From contig CAYJKT010000002.1 in assembly GCA_964370775.1 (NCBI GenBank), forward strand, positions 62,001 to 126,000: a DNA stretch of 64,000 nucleotides. Direction: 5' to 3'. Source of the DNA: SIG603 sp964370775. Lineage in GTDB: Bacteria > Bacillota > Clostridia > Oscillospirales > Acutalibacteraceae. Both the position numbers and the translations under genes were made by a program. How positions within the stretch are numbered: the stretch's first letter is position 1; each line of letters starts with the position of its first letter. Below the pieces are notes generated by a model, which made no database searches, was not told the DNA's origin, and saw nothing but the letters and a program-made list of their open reading frames with translations. Of the stretch, positions 7,591 through 16,764 are shown one piece after another.

Positions 7591-8604
7591 GTGGGAAATA
7601 GTAAAGTAACTATGGAAGATATAGGTAATAAACTGAATGTGAGTAAGGTTACTGTTTCTAAAGCTTTGAACAACAAGGGTGGAGTTAGCCCTGAAATGCG
7701 TGAAAAAATAGCAGAAGTTGCGAAAGAGTTAGGGTATAATAAAACTAAGATAGATGAACATAAAATACATTCAATTTGTGTAGTTGTAAGAGAACGTTAT
7801 ATGCAGTGGGATAGTAATCAACCAAGTTATTATGTGGATATATATCATAATCTTGCAAGAGAATTTGCGATGAAGGGATATATTTGCAACCTTGTAACTG
7901 TTAGGCATAGTGTTGATAATAGACAAATTATGTCAGATATGTTCACTCAGCTTAACCCAGACGGTATAATTGTGTTGGGCCCTATAAAACCGACATATAT
8001 TGAGGTTATTAAAAAACTTAAGAAAACAGTTTTATTCCTAGATAGCAATGCTAATAGTAGTATTGGTGACGGTTTAATAATTGATAATTATAGTGGTGGA
8101 TATGACTTAACAAAGTATTCTATAGATAACAATAGAAATAGAATTGGGTTTGTGGGGAACTACAAGGCTACAAGAAATATTCTAGACAGATATTTAGGAT
8201 ATTGCTGTGCGATGATTGAAAAAAATCTTGATATTGACCCTGAATGGATAATAAGTGATAGAAATGACATTGGCGAGGGCATTGATTTTGAATTACCTGA
8301 AAATTTACCTGAGACATTTGTGTGTAATTGTGGTGAATCTGCTTATAAGGTTGTTGAAAAATTAAAACAAAGAGGTATCAAAGTACCTGAAGAAGTGTCG
8401 GTATTAGGATTTGATGACGATGTATATAGTAGATTTTCTAACCCAAAGATAACTGTATTAGCAGTTGAAATTAGAGGTATGATACTAAAAGCTACTAATA
8501 TGATTTGTAGAAATATTGAGAATAATGGTTCTTCTAGCTTAACGAAAGTGACTATATCTGGCAATCTTATAGAAAGAGAGTCGTTTTGTAAAGCGGTTAA
8601 GTAA
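7591..8604 (+). CDS. LacI-family transcriptional regulator
   Basis: 337 residues. The N-terminal LacI helix-turn-helix (TMEDIGNKLNVSKVTVSKAL, about 7-26, then hinge VSPEMREKIAEVAKELGYN) is followed by a periplasmic-binding-protein-like sensor domain (about 60-335) with LNPDGIIVLGP, the KQRGIKVPEEVSVLGFDDD motif and the VAVEIRGM-like end. It starts at GTG 7591 with AGGTGA five bases upstream. Its place between the UroD-like gene and the mannoside operon suggests that it senses a mannose-containing sugar and represses both sides. Effector and operator are unproven. Confidence 0.92.
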   Translation: MGNSKVTMEDIGNKLNVSKVTVSKALNNKGGVSPEMREKIAEVAKELGYNKTKIDEHKIHSICVVVRERYMQWDSNQPSYYVDIYHNLAREFAMKGYICNLVTVRHSVDNRQIMSDMFTQLNPDGIIVLGPIKPTYIEVIKKLKKTVLFLDSNANSSIGDGLIIDNYSGGYDLTKYSIDNNRNRIGFVGNYKATRNILDRYLGYCCAMIEKNLDIDPEWIISDRNDIGEGIDFELPENLPETFVCNCGESAYKVVEKLKQRGIKVPEEVSVLGFDDDVYSRFSNPKITVLAVEIRGMILKATNMICRNIENNGSSSLTKVTISGNLIERESFCKAVK

Positions 8605-8627
8605 ACATAATTAAATAAAAATTTTAG

Positions 8628-8660
8628 ATAACGACTGTTTGTATTAACAGTCGTTATTTT
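8628..8660 (+). terminator. Intrinsic terminator after the LacI gene
   Basis: ATAACGACTGTT / AACAGTCGTTAT, a perfect 12-bp stem with a six-base loop, followed by TTTTG. The following 8661-8828 shows no gene. Confidence 0.85.
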
Positions 8661-8828
8661 GTTAACTAAATAAGGGAGAGTATTTATTAAATCAGTGGAA
8701 TAAAGTGACAAAATATAAGCTATTTTACAAAATGAAATTATAAATAACATACAATTTAGTAATTTTGACAAAAAACATAACTAGCTTTCTGTTTATTAAG
8801 TTGAAATTAATTTTTAGTTAAAAATCGG

Positions 8829-8857
8829 TTTACAAAACTGTTTTGATATGCTATAAT
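8829..8857 (+). promoter_or_regulatory. Promoter of the mannoside operon with possible operator repeats
   Basis: TTTACA (8829-8834), a 17-base spacer and TATAAT (8852-8857), 62 bases before the first GH38 ATG. The -35 box overlaps the quasi-palindrome AAATCGGTTT, and the leader contains two GTTAAC hexamers (8877 and 8898) and AACAT...ATGTT arms, any of which could be regulator sites. Confidence 0.75.
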
Positions 8858-8919
8858 AACAAACATGTTAATTAATGTTAACTTAAATTAATCAAAAGTT
8901 AACTAAAAGGAGAAAACAG

Positions 8920-11900
8920 ATGAAGCAAATGTTCTTAACTGATCGTAAGTTTGAAAGCAGAATGCATGAGATATGTGGCTATAGATATGATAATGTGTCT
9001 CCACTAAATGAGTTCTATGTACAAGAAGATACAGAGAAGCTTACAAACCCAGAAGTTCCAAATCTATTAAACAGCGACAATATAATTAAAGTTGGCGATA
9101 TGTGGAAAGGTAGAGATAAATATCTTTGGCTACAAAAAGAGATTTCTATTCCTAAAGAATGGGATGGAAAAAGAGTAGCAGGTGTTTTTGATATGGGTAA
9201 CACAGGCGCTGGAAGTAATTCAGGCTTTGAGGCTATGTGTTATATCAACGGTAAACCATACCAAGGTGTAGACTTAAATCATCAAGAAGTATTTTTCCCA
9301 GAAGAGTTAATCGGAAAAACATTTACTTTAACTTTCAGATTATGGTCTGGTCTTGAGGGTGGTGGCGTACCGACTGAACAAGAACATAAAATTGCTAGAG
9401 CTGAATTAGTTTGTTTAGATGAAAAGATAGATGATCTCTATTATTTAGGTTCTTTAATTGTAGAGACAATTGCTCAATTAGAAGAAGGCAATGTTGCAAA
9501 ATATGATTTAAGAAATGCTTTAGATAAAGCGCTTTTATTGATTGACTGGAGCAAGCCTAACAGCTATGAGTTTAGAGAGAGCGTGCATAATGCAGACGAC
9601 TTTTTGAACGAAGCTATTGATAAGATTGGCAAAAATAGCAACATTAATATAAAATGCGTTGGTCACACACACATTGATGTAGCGTGGCTTTGGAGGCTAA
9701 AACACACAAGAGAAAAAGCTTCTCGTTCGTTCTCTACAGTGCTTCGTATGATGGAAATGTTCCCAGAATACGTTTTCCTACAAACACAACCTCAACTTTA
9801 TGAATATATAAAAAGTGATTTCCCAGAGCTATATGCTTCTATTAAAGAAAAAGTTAAAGATGGAAAATGGGAAGTTGACGGTGGAATGTGGGTTGAAGCT
9901 GATTGTAACTTAATCAGTGGTGAATCTTTAACTCGTCAAATACTGATTGGTAGCAAGTTTATCAAAGACGAATTTGACAAAGATGTTGAATATTTATGGT
10001 TGCCTGATGTTTTTGGTTATTCTTGGGCGTTGCCTCAAATATTGAAAAAATCTGGCATTGAAGTTTTTATGACAACAAAAATTAGCTGGAACCAATACAA
10101 TAGAATGCCACATGATACTTTTAAATGGAAGGGTATCGACGGAACTGAAATTCTAACTCATTTCATCACAATGCCAGAACCTTGGAGCGAACCTGGTTCT
10201 TGGTTCTATACATATAATGGACGTCTTTCTCCAAAAACTGTTAAAGGTACATGGGACGCATACAGCGAGAAAGAAACAAACAAAGAACTGCTTATCTCTT
10301 ATGGTTTTGGAGACGGTGGTGGCGGTGTTAACCGTGATTTGCTAGAAATTAGAAGAAGAATTGATAAAATGCCAGGTCTTCCTAATTTAAAAACAAGCAC
10401 AGCAGGTGAGTATTTCAGGAACTTAGTTAAAACAATAGAAGACACTGATAAATACGTTCACACATGGGACGGCGAGTTATACTTAGAGTACCATAGAGGA
10501 ACATATACAAGCCAAGCGTATAACAAGAAAATGAACAGAAAGCTTGAACTACTATATAAACAAGCAGAGTTATTTGCTGTTATGAATGCTATAGAAAACG
10601 GTGACTTATCTAAAGCTGACCAAAACGCTATCTCTGAGGGTTGGAAAATTATTTTAACAAACCAATTCCACGATATTATTCCTGGTTCTTCAATTCACGA
10701 AGTATATCAAGACTGCCATGTGGATTATGACAAAGCTGAAAAAATAGCTGTAAATGTTATAGATGATTATATTAACAGAAAAGCTAAAGAAAACTCAAAT
10801 ACTTATACATTATATAATGTAACAGGTTTTGATAGAGACGATATAGCTGAGATTAAGAGCGATACTCCGTTACTTTGTAAAGACGAAAACGGAACAGTTC
10901 TTGATAGCAACTGGGCTAATGGAATTAACTATGTTGCAGTAAAACAAGTTCCACAAATGGGTGCTACAGTTATTACTACAGAAAAAACTGAGCAAAAACA
11001 AGAAGCTACAGAGTTTATCGTAAGTGACAAAAATATCGAAACTCCTTTCTATAAAATAGTGTTCAATGATTTAGGTCAAATTGCTTCTATGATAGACAAA
11101 CGTGTTAATCGTGAAATATTAGAAGCTGGAAAAGCTGGTAATGTTCTTCAAATGTTTGAGGACAAACCTCTTGCACATGACGCATGGGATATTGATATTT
11201 TCTATCAAGAAAAAATGCGTATAGTAAACGACTTAACTAAGTTTGAAGTAACAGAAAATAGCAATTTAAGATTGATTATAGCTCTAGCCTATGACTACAT
11301 GGATTCAAAAATATCTCAAGAGATTATTTTTTATAAAGAGAACCCAAGAATAGACTTTAAAACAATAGTGGACATGCACGAAACACACCAACTACTTAAA
11401 GTGTTATTCCCAGTAAATGTTAGAAGCACTTATGCTACTTATGACGTTCAATATGGTAATGTTAGACGTCCTAACAACTGGAACACAAGTTGGGAACAAG
11501 CTAAATTCGAGACAGTAGCACAAAGATTTGCAGATTTATCTGACAGAAATTACGGTGTAGCACTGATGAATGATTGCAAATATGGTTATGACATTAAAGA
11601 CAACCAAATGCGTTTATCATTGATAAAAACTGCAACACACCCAGACCACTTGCAAGACCAAGGTATGCACGAGTTTACGTACTCATTACTACCACACACA
11701 GGTGATTTTGTAGAGGGCGATGTAGTTAAACAAGCTACTTTCTTAAATGATAGCATTAGAGTAGTAGAAGGTTCAGAAAATGTGAAAACTGGCAGTTTTG
11801 TTACAGTTAACAACGACCAAGTGGAAATAGATGCAGTTAAGAAATCTGAATGTGGCGAGTATGTTGTAATTCGTATCCACGACTATGCAGGATCTGAACA

Positions 11901-12045
11901 AAATGTTGTAATTAAACCTGAGTTTAATTATCTATCATGGGCAGAGGGAGATTTGAGAGAAAGAGCAATTTCTGAGTTCACAAATAACGAAATTAATCTT
12001 AAACTTCATGCTTATGAGATTAAAACTATACTTCTTAGGATTTAG
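8920..12045 (+). CDS. GH38 alpha-mannosidase (first copy)
   Basis: 1041 residues, the usual size of bacterial GH38 enzymes, with no signal peptide, so cytoplasmic. A beta-rich N-terminal region (about 1-235) precedes the GH38 catalytic barrel. Metal ligands are visible as His251 and Asp253 in GHTHIDVAWLW, Asp328 (the expected nucleophile) in WVEADCNLISGESLTRQ, and His584 in NQFHDIIPGSS. The middle helical domain and C-terminal beta domains (about 680-1041) follow. GH38 enzymes release alpha-linked mannose from N-glycan-type oligosaccharides using a divalent metal. It is the first gene of the operon and has AAGGAG before its ATG. A 28% to 40% type divergence from the second copy looks likely but was not computed. 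Confidence 0.95.
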   Translation: MKQMFLTDRKFESRMHEICGYRYDNVSPLNEFYVQEDTEKLTNPEVPNLLNSDNIIKVGDMWKGRDKYLWLQKEISIPKEWDGKRVAGVFDMGNTGAGSNSGFEAMCYINGKPYQGVDLNHQEVFFPEELIGKTFTLTFRLWSGLEGGGVPTEQEHKIARAELVCLDEKIDDLYYLGSLIVETIAQLEEGNVAKYDLRNALDKALLLIDWSKPNSYEFRESVHNADDFLNEAIDKIGKNSNINIKCVGHTHIDVAWLWRLKHTREKASRSFSTVLRMMEMFPEYVFLQTQPQLYEYIKSDFPELYASIKEKVKDGKWEVDGGMWVEADCNLISGESLTRQILIGSKFIKDEFDKDVEYLWLPDVFGYSWALPQILKKSGIEVFMTTKISWNQYNRMPHDTFKWKGIDGTEILTHFITMPEPWSEPGSWFYTYNGRLSPKTVKGTWDAYSEKETNKELLISYGFGDGGGGVNRDLLEIRRRIDKMPGLPNLKTSTAGEYFRNLVKTIEDTDKYVHTWDGELYLEYHRGTYTSQAYNKKMNRKLELLYKQAELFAVMNAIENGDLSKADQNAISEGWKIILTNQFHDIIPGSSIHEVYQDCHVDYDKAEKIAVNVIDDYINRKAKENSNTYTLYNVTGFDRDDIAEIKSDTPLLCKDENGTVLDSNWANGINYVAVKQVPQMGATVITTEKTEQKQEATEFIVSDKNIETPFYKIVFNDLGQIASMIDKRVNREILEAGKAGNVLQMFEDKPLAHDAWDIDIFYQEKMRIVNDLTKFEVTENSNLRLIIALAYDYMDSKISQEIIFYKENPRIDFKTIVDMHETHQLLKVLFPVNVRSTYATYDVQYGNVRRPNNWNTSWEQAKFETVAQRFADLSDRNYGVALMNDCKYGYDIKDNQMRLSLIKTATHPDHLQDQGMHEFTYSLLPHTGDFVEGDVVKQATFLNDSIRVVEGSENVKTGSFVTVNNDQVEIDAVKKSECGEYVVIRIHDYAGSEQNVVIKPEFNYLSWAEGDLRERAISEFTNNEINLKLHAYEIKTILLRI

Positions 12046-12060
12046 TATAAAAATATTGAT

Positions 12061-12090
12061 ACAGCTTGATTAAAGCAATAGTCAAGCTGT
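12061..12090 (+). other. Intercistronic hairpin between GH38 and permease
   Basis: ACAGCTTGA (12061-12069) and TCAAGCTGT (12082-12090) form a 9-bp stem with a 12-base loop and no T run, so it is more likely an RNA stability or processing site than a terminator. Confidence 0.6.
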
Positions 12091-12114
12091 ACCAAAAAAT
12101 TGACGGAGGGAAAT

Positions 12115-13083
12115 ATGGCGAAATCAGTAAACACGGCAAACCCTACAAACTTAACTCCTTCAACTAGAGGAAGTAGATTTGTAAAACACATGAAAGAACA
12201 TTGGATGTTGCACTTGATGGCACTTCCAGCAGTTGTTCTAGTAATTATCTTTGCTTATATTCCAATGGGTGGACTGGTAATGGCGTTCCAAAACTTTAGA
12301 GTTAGTGATGGAATTTTTGGCAGCGAGTTTGTTGGATTTGCAAACTTTGAATTCTTATTCTCAGGACCAGATGCATGGAGAATTACAAGAAACACAGTAC
12401 TTTATAATGTAGTGTTTATATCTCTTGGAACTTTATGTGCCGTAGGTTTAGCGATTATATTAAATGAAATGTACTTCAAAAAGTTAGGTAAAGTTTTACA
12501 AACAATATTTATTATGCCAAACTTTTTATCAATATCAGTTATCGCATTGATAGTTTATGCGTTTTTAGCAGTAAACAACGGCTTTATCAACAGCTTATTA
12601 GTTGAGGCTGACAAAATGCCTGTAAGCTGGTACACAACACCAGAAGTATGGCCTTTTATCTTAGTATTTGTTCATATTTGGAAAGGCACAGGATATGCAG
12701 CGATAGTATATCTAGCAGCTATTTCTGGTATATCTAGCGAATATTACGAAGCAGCGATGATTGACGGTGCGACAAAATGGCAACAAATCAGATTTATCAC
12801 AATTCCATGCCTACGTTTTGTTATTACAATTCAATTGATTTTAGCAATTGGTGGTATGTTTAGAGGCGATATGGGTCTGTTCTATAATGTTACTCAAAAC
12901 AATGGCGCACTATACCCAGTAACAGATATTATCGATACTTATGTTTATAGATCACTTATTGCTTTAAATAACACCGGTATGGCAACAGCTGCTGGACTGT
13001 ATCAATCAGTAGTAGGATTTTTCTGTATTCTATTTGCTAACGTTGTTGTAAAAAAATTCGACAGCGAAAGCGCATTATTCTAA
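12115..13083 (+). CDS. Sugar ABC transporter permease, LplB type (COG4209)
   Basis: 322 residues from ATG 12115, which has GGAGG five bases upstream; the upstream in-frame TTG at 12100 has no such site. Six membrane segments typical of a CUT1 permease, starting WMLHLMALPAVVLVIIFAYI. The EAA loop that contacts the ATPase is visible (YYEAAMIDGATKWQQIRFI, about 217-236). It forms a heterodimer with the next gene product and takes up the oligosaccharide bound by the downstream SBP. The operon context says a mannose-rich oligosaccharide; this is inference. Confidence 0.92.
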   Translation: MAKSVNTANPTNLTPSTRGSRFVKHMKEHWMLHLMALPAVVLVIIFAYIPMGGLVMAFQNFRVSDGIFGSEFVGFANFEFLFSGPDAWRITRNTVLYNVVFISLGTLCAVGLAIILNEMYFKKLGKVLQTIFIMPNFLSISVIALIVYAFLAVNNGFINSLLVEADKMPVSWYTTPEVWPFILVFVHIWKGTGYAAIVYLAAISGISSEYYEAAMIDGATKWQQIRFITIPCLRFVITIQLILAIGGMFRGDMGLFYNVTQNNGALYPVTDIIDTYVYRSLIALNNTGMATAAGLYQSVVGFFCILFANVVVKKFDSESALF

Positions 13084-13095
13084 GGGGAGGGTATT

Positions 13096-14040
13096 ATGGG
13101 TAAATTAAAAGCTACAAAGTCAGTTAATGACTTTAATAAATTAACAAGAATATCTCCTACATGGAACATGATTTTATTAGCATTTTTATTAGTAGTTACA
13201 GTTATTGTTATAGTACCAATTTTGTTGGTAGTTATAATCTCACTTTCTAGCGAAGACAGTATAGAACGAATAGGATACTCATTTGCTCCACTAGAGTTTT
13301 CTTTAACAGCGTATGAGTACTTGTTTGTTGGAGATTTAGGAACACAAATTCTTCAATCCTATGCAGTAACAATCGCACAAGCTTTACTAGGCACTGTTTT
13401 AAGCTTGTTTGTAATGTCTTTAATAGCGTATGTTTTGGCACAAAAGTATTTCAAATTTAAAAAAATATACACAATGTTTTTGTTCATCACAATGCTGTTC
13501 AGTGGCGGTTTAGTTCCGTCATATATTGTTAACACTCAATACTTAAATTTATATGACAGCTTCTGGGTGTTTATTTTCCCAGGTTTGGTTTCAGCATACA
13601 GTGTTATTATTCTAAGAACATTTATGACATCAACAATACCTGACCAAATGTTTGAAGCAGCAAAAATAGATGGCGCAAACCATTTTATTATCTATGCAAA
13701 AATAGTTATGCCACTTTCAAAAGCAGGTCTAGCAGTTACAGGTTTGTGGGCTTTAGTTGCTAGATGGAACGACTGGTTCACAGGTGTGCTTTATATCGAC
13801 AATCCACAATTAATTCCACTGCAAACTATGCTTTACAGAATACAAAGTAACATAGATTTTATCACAAATAACTCAGCCCTTGCATCAAGCCCAGACGGTG
13901 CGGCAATTCTTGCAAGTATTCCAAGCGAAAGCACAAGAATGGCGATAGTAGTTGTATCAACATTACCTATAGTATTTGCATATCCTTTCTTCCAAAGATA
14001 TTTTGTGCAAGGTATTACAGTTGGTAGTGTAAAAGGTTAA
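13096..14040 (+). CDS. Sugar ABC transporter permease, YtcP/MalG type (COG0395)
   Basis: 314 residues, six membrane segments, with the EAA motif MFEAAKIDGANHFIIYAKIV at about residues 190-209. The C-terminus PFFQRYFVQGITVGSVKG is the signature end of this permease family. AGGGGAGGG precedes the ATG, 12 bases after the partner permease. It pairs with the preceding LplB-type protein. No ATPase gene is nearby. Confidence 0.93.
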   Translation: MGKLKATKSVNDFNKLTRISPTWNMILLAFLLVVTVIVIVPILLVVIISLSSEDSIERIGYSFAPLEFSLTAYEYLFVGDLGTQILQSYAVTIAQALLGTVLSLFVMSLIAYVLAQKYFKFKKIYTMFLFITMLFSGGLVPSYIVNTQYLNLYDSFWVFIFPGLVSAYSVIILRTFMTSTIPDQMFEAAKIDGANHFIIYAKIVMPLSKAGLAVTGLWALVARWNDWFTGVLYIDNPQLIPLQTMLYRIQSNIDFITNNSALASSPDGAAILASIPSESTRMAIVVVSTLPIVFAYPFFQRYFVQGITVGSVKG

Positions 14041-14044
14041 TCGG

Positions 14045-14071
14045 AAATCAAAATGTCTTAGACATTGATTT
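14045..14071 (+). other. Short hairpin upstream of the solute-binding protein gene
   Basis: AAATCA-A-AATGTC pairs with GACATT-GATTT around TTA, an 11-bp stem with one bulge. No T run. It lies in the permease-SBP gap and may protect or separate the SBP message. Confidence 0.45.
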
Positions 14072-14104
14072 AATAAAACAAACAATATTTTCAGGAGGAC
14101 AACA

Positions 14105-15673
14105 ATGAAACTTAAAAAAATCACTGCAATGCTACTTGCATCAGCACTAATTTTAGCATCATTTGCAGCATGCTCAGAGGCAGAGGACACATCTTCAGCA
14201 TCAACAGAGGGAACATCAAGCGAAACAACAGAGGGCGAAGAAGGCTCAGAAACTACAGAAACAACAACAATTGACTGGTACTATCCAATAGATGCATCTT
14301 CTCATCATGATGTAGCTTGGGAAGCAGTTAATGCTCACCTAGAAGAAACAATCAATGTTACAGTTGACTACAATCCTATTTCTTGGGGTGAGTACGAGAC
14401 AAAAACAAACACAATCAAATCTTCTGGTCAAGATTTTGATATAATGTTCCAAAACGGAACTTATTCACTTGCAGTTAGCCAAGGCGTTGCACAACCAATC
14501 GACCAATACCTAGACACAGTAGGTGCTGACGTTAAAGCAGCTTTACCTGAATCTTTATGGGCTGCATCAACAATCGAAGGAAGCATTTACGGCGTTCCTA
14601 CATACAAAGATAACGCAACAGTTTTCGGTATCATTGTTAACAAAACAATAGCTGATGAAATCGGTTTAGAAATCCCTGAATCATTTCCACTAGATGTAGA
14701 GTGGATGGATACATTCTACCGTGAAGCTAATGATAAATTAGTTGCGACTTATGGCGAAGATCATGGTATCACTATCTCAACTGGTATGGAATTTATGGAT
14801 CCAATCGAGCAACTAGCTACAAGAGCAGCTGTTACTTCTATTGAAGGCATGAACATGTATCAAGACGTAGCACCAGGCGTTGTATTTGACGTTGTAACTC
14901 ACCCAGAAACAACAGAATACTACCAAACAGTTAGAACATGGGTAGAAGACGGAATAATTCCATTTGACGGCAAAAATGTTGAAAAAGATCCTCTAAAAAA
15001 TGACGGTAAATTATTCAGCGAACTTGTAATCGGTTATGTTGATTTCCCAGTTAATGGTTGGTCAGATAACTATGAGACACAATTAATCCCTACAACAGAC
15101 GTATTTATGACAACAGGTAGTGCAACAGCAGGTGTTAACCTAGTTGGCGCTAACTCAGAGAACCCAGAAGCAGCAGTTGCTTTCTTGAACTCTATCAACA
15201 CAGACGCATTTGTAGCTAACACAATACGTTTTGGTACAGAGGGCGAATACTTCACATTAACAGAAGATGATAGAATCGACTTCACAGGCACACTTAATGC
15301 TGACCCAGCAGCTAGAACATACTACCAATGGTACGGCTGGCAATTTGGTAATATCTTCGCTATGAACTTACCAGCAGAGCAAACAGATACATTGTTTGAA
15401 GATATTATGGCAGCAAACGAAAGCGCAGCAACAGGCGACCACATGGGTCTTATCATAGACACATCAAGCATTCAAAACGAAATCGCAGCTTGCGAAGCTA
15501 TCTACCTAGAGTACAGAGATAATCTAGCTTTTGGTATGATTGAAGACGTTGAAGCTACAATGCAAGACATGATCACAAGAAGAGAAGCAGCTGGCATTGA
15601 TAAAATCGTTGAAGAAGTTCAAAACCAAGTTAATGCTCATAGAGAAGCAAACGGACTACCAGTAGCAGAGTAA
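14105..15673 (+). CDS. Extracellular solute-binding lipoprotein of the mannoside importer
   Basis: 522 residues. The N-terminus is a lipoprotein signal (MKLKKITAMLLASALILASF) with Cys23 in the lipobox SFAAC, followed by a serine/threonine/glutamate linker (about 25-55). The rest is a large type-I SBP fold of the LplA/YtcQ family that usually goes with COG4209/COG0395 permeases. AGGAGG precedes the ATG. It would sit on the outer face of the membrane and deliver oligosaccharide to the two permeases. The ligand is inferred from the mannosidases around it. Confidence 0.93.
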   Translation: MKLKKITAMLLASALILASFAACSEAEDTSSASTEGTSSETTEGEEGSETTETTTIDWYYPIDASSHHDVAWEAVNAHLEETINVTVDYNPISWGEYETKTNTIKSSGQDFDIMFQNGTYSLAVSQGVAQPIDQYLDTVGADVKAALPESLWAASTIEGSIYGVPTYKDNATVFGIIVNKTIADEIGLEIPESFPLDVEWMDTFYREANDKLVATYGEDHGITISTGMEFMDPIEQLATRAAVTSIEGMNMYQDVAPGVVFDVVTHPETTEYYQTVRTWVEDGIIPFDGKNVEKDPLKNDGKLFSELVIGYVDFPVNGWSDNYETQLIPTTDVFMTTGSATAGVNLVGANSENPEAAVAFLNSINTDAFVANTIRFGTEGEYFTLTEDDRIDFTGTLNADPAARTYYQWYGWQFGNIFAMNLPAEQTDTLFEDIMAANESAATGDHMGLIIDTSSIQNEIAACEAIYLEYRDNLAFGMIEDVEATMQDMITRREAAGIDKIVEEVQNQVNAHREANGLPVAE

Positions 15674-15691
15674 TTTAGAGAGGTAACTAAA

Positions 15692-16666
15692 ATGATAATT
15701 GAGGGCGATTTGAAAAATATCCCTTGGGAAGAAAGACCTGACGGTTGCGATGATGTGATGTGGCGTTATAGCCAAAATCCTATTATCAAAAGAAACGAAA
15801 TTAAAAGAAGTAATAGTATTTTTAACAGCGCAGTTGTGCCGTTTGGAGATGGCTTTGCAGGAGTTTTTCGTTGTGATGACAAAAGAAGAGAAATGTGGCT
15901 TCATGCTGGATTTAGTAAAGATGGAATTAATTGGGATATAGATGAAGAACCATTGAAATTTGACTGTGATATTTCAGAAATTGCAGATTTTGAATATGGT
16001 TATGATCCTCGTGTATGCTTTATAGAGGACAGATACTATGTTACATGGTGTAATGGATATCATGGCCCAACAATTGGAGTAGCTTATACTTATGACTTCA
16101 AAACTTTTCATCAAGTAGAGAACGCATTTTTGCCTTATAACAGAAATGGTGTTATGTTCCCGAGAAAAATCAACGGTAACTTTGCAATGTTAAGCAGACC
16201 AAGTGATACTGGACACACAGCTTTTGGGGATATATTTTACAGTGAAAGCCCTGATTTAGAATTTTGGGGAAAACATAGACATGTTATGGCACCAAGAGGT
16301 TGGTGGCAATCTAAGAAAATTGGCGCAGGCCCTATTCCAATCGAGACTAAAGAGGGCTGGCTGATGATATACCACGGTGTGTTGAATTCTTGTAACGGAT
16401 TTGTATACAGTTTTGGTGCAGCTATCTTAGATATAGACGAGCCTTGGAAAGTGAAATACAGATTAGAGCCATACCTACTTTCTCCTCAAGAAATTTATGA
16501 GTGTGTAGGAGATGTTCCAAACGTAACATTCCCTTGTGCGGCACTTCATGACAAAGAGACTGGAAGAATTGCAGTTTATTACGGATGCGCAGATACAGTA
16601 ACTGGTTTAGCATTCGCACAAGTTGATGAATTAATAGAGTTCATTAAGAACAATTCGAAATTATAA
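15692..16666 (+). CDS. GH130 mannoside phosphorylase (likely beta-1,4-mannosyl-GlcNAc phosphorylase)
   Basis: 324 residues of the five-bladed propeller GH130 family, cytoplasmic. Typical motifs: NSAVVPFGDGFAGVFR, YGYDPRVCF with Asp105 at the place of the catalytic aspartate known in the UhgbMP/BT1033 type, NRNGVMFPRKING, KIGAGPIPI and the YHGVL phosphate-side motif. The YDPRV and NGVMFPRKI pattern points to subfamily 2, whose characterised members cleave Man-beta-1,4-GlcNAc with phosphate to give mannose-1-phosphate and GlcNAc. Placement with GH38 and GH125 genes supports N-glycan core breakdown. Action on beta-1,4-mannooligosaccharides is the main alternative. Confidence 0.9.
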   Translation: MIIEGDLKNIPWEERPDGCDDVMWRYSQNPIIKRNEIKRSNSIFNSAVVPFGDGFAGVFRCDDKRREMWLHAGFSKDGINWDIDEEPLKFDCDISEIADFEYGYDPRVCFIEDRYYVTWCNGYHGPTIGVAYTYDFKTFHQVENAFLPYNRNGVMFPRKINGNFAMLSRPSDTGHTAFGDIFYSESPDLEFWGKHRHVMAPRGWWQSKKIGAGPIPIETKEGWLMIYHGVLNSCNGFVYSFGAAILDIDEPWKVKYRLEPYLLSPQEIYECVGDVPNVTFPCAALHDKETGRIAVYYGCADTVTGLAFAQVDELIEFIKNNSKL

Positions 16667-16674
16667 TACAAATA

Positions 16675-16723
16675 GCAGCTTCGACAACGTATATATTTTA
16701 TTACGAAAGTCGAGGTTGCTTTT
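16675..16723 (+). terminator. Hairpin with T tract between GH130 and GH125 genes
   Basis: GCAGCTTCGAC (16675-16685) pairs with GTCGAGGTTGC (16709-16719), 11 bp with two G-T pairs, followed by TTTT. It may be a partial terminator that lowers expression of the distal operon, since no new promoter is obvious before GH125. Confidence 0.55.
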
Positions 16724-16764
16724 GGCATTTTACAAAATATATTAGTGCTAAATAGGAGATAAAA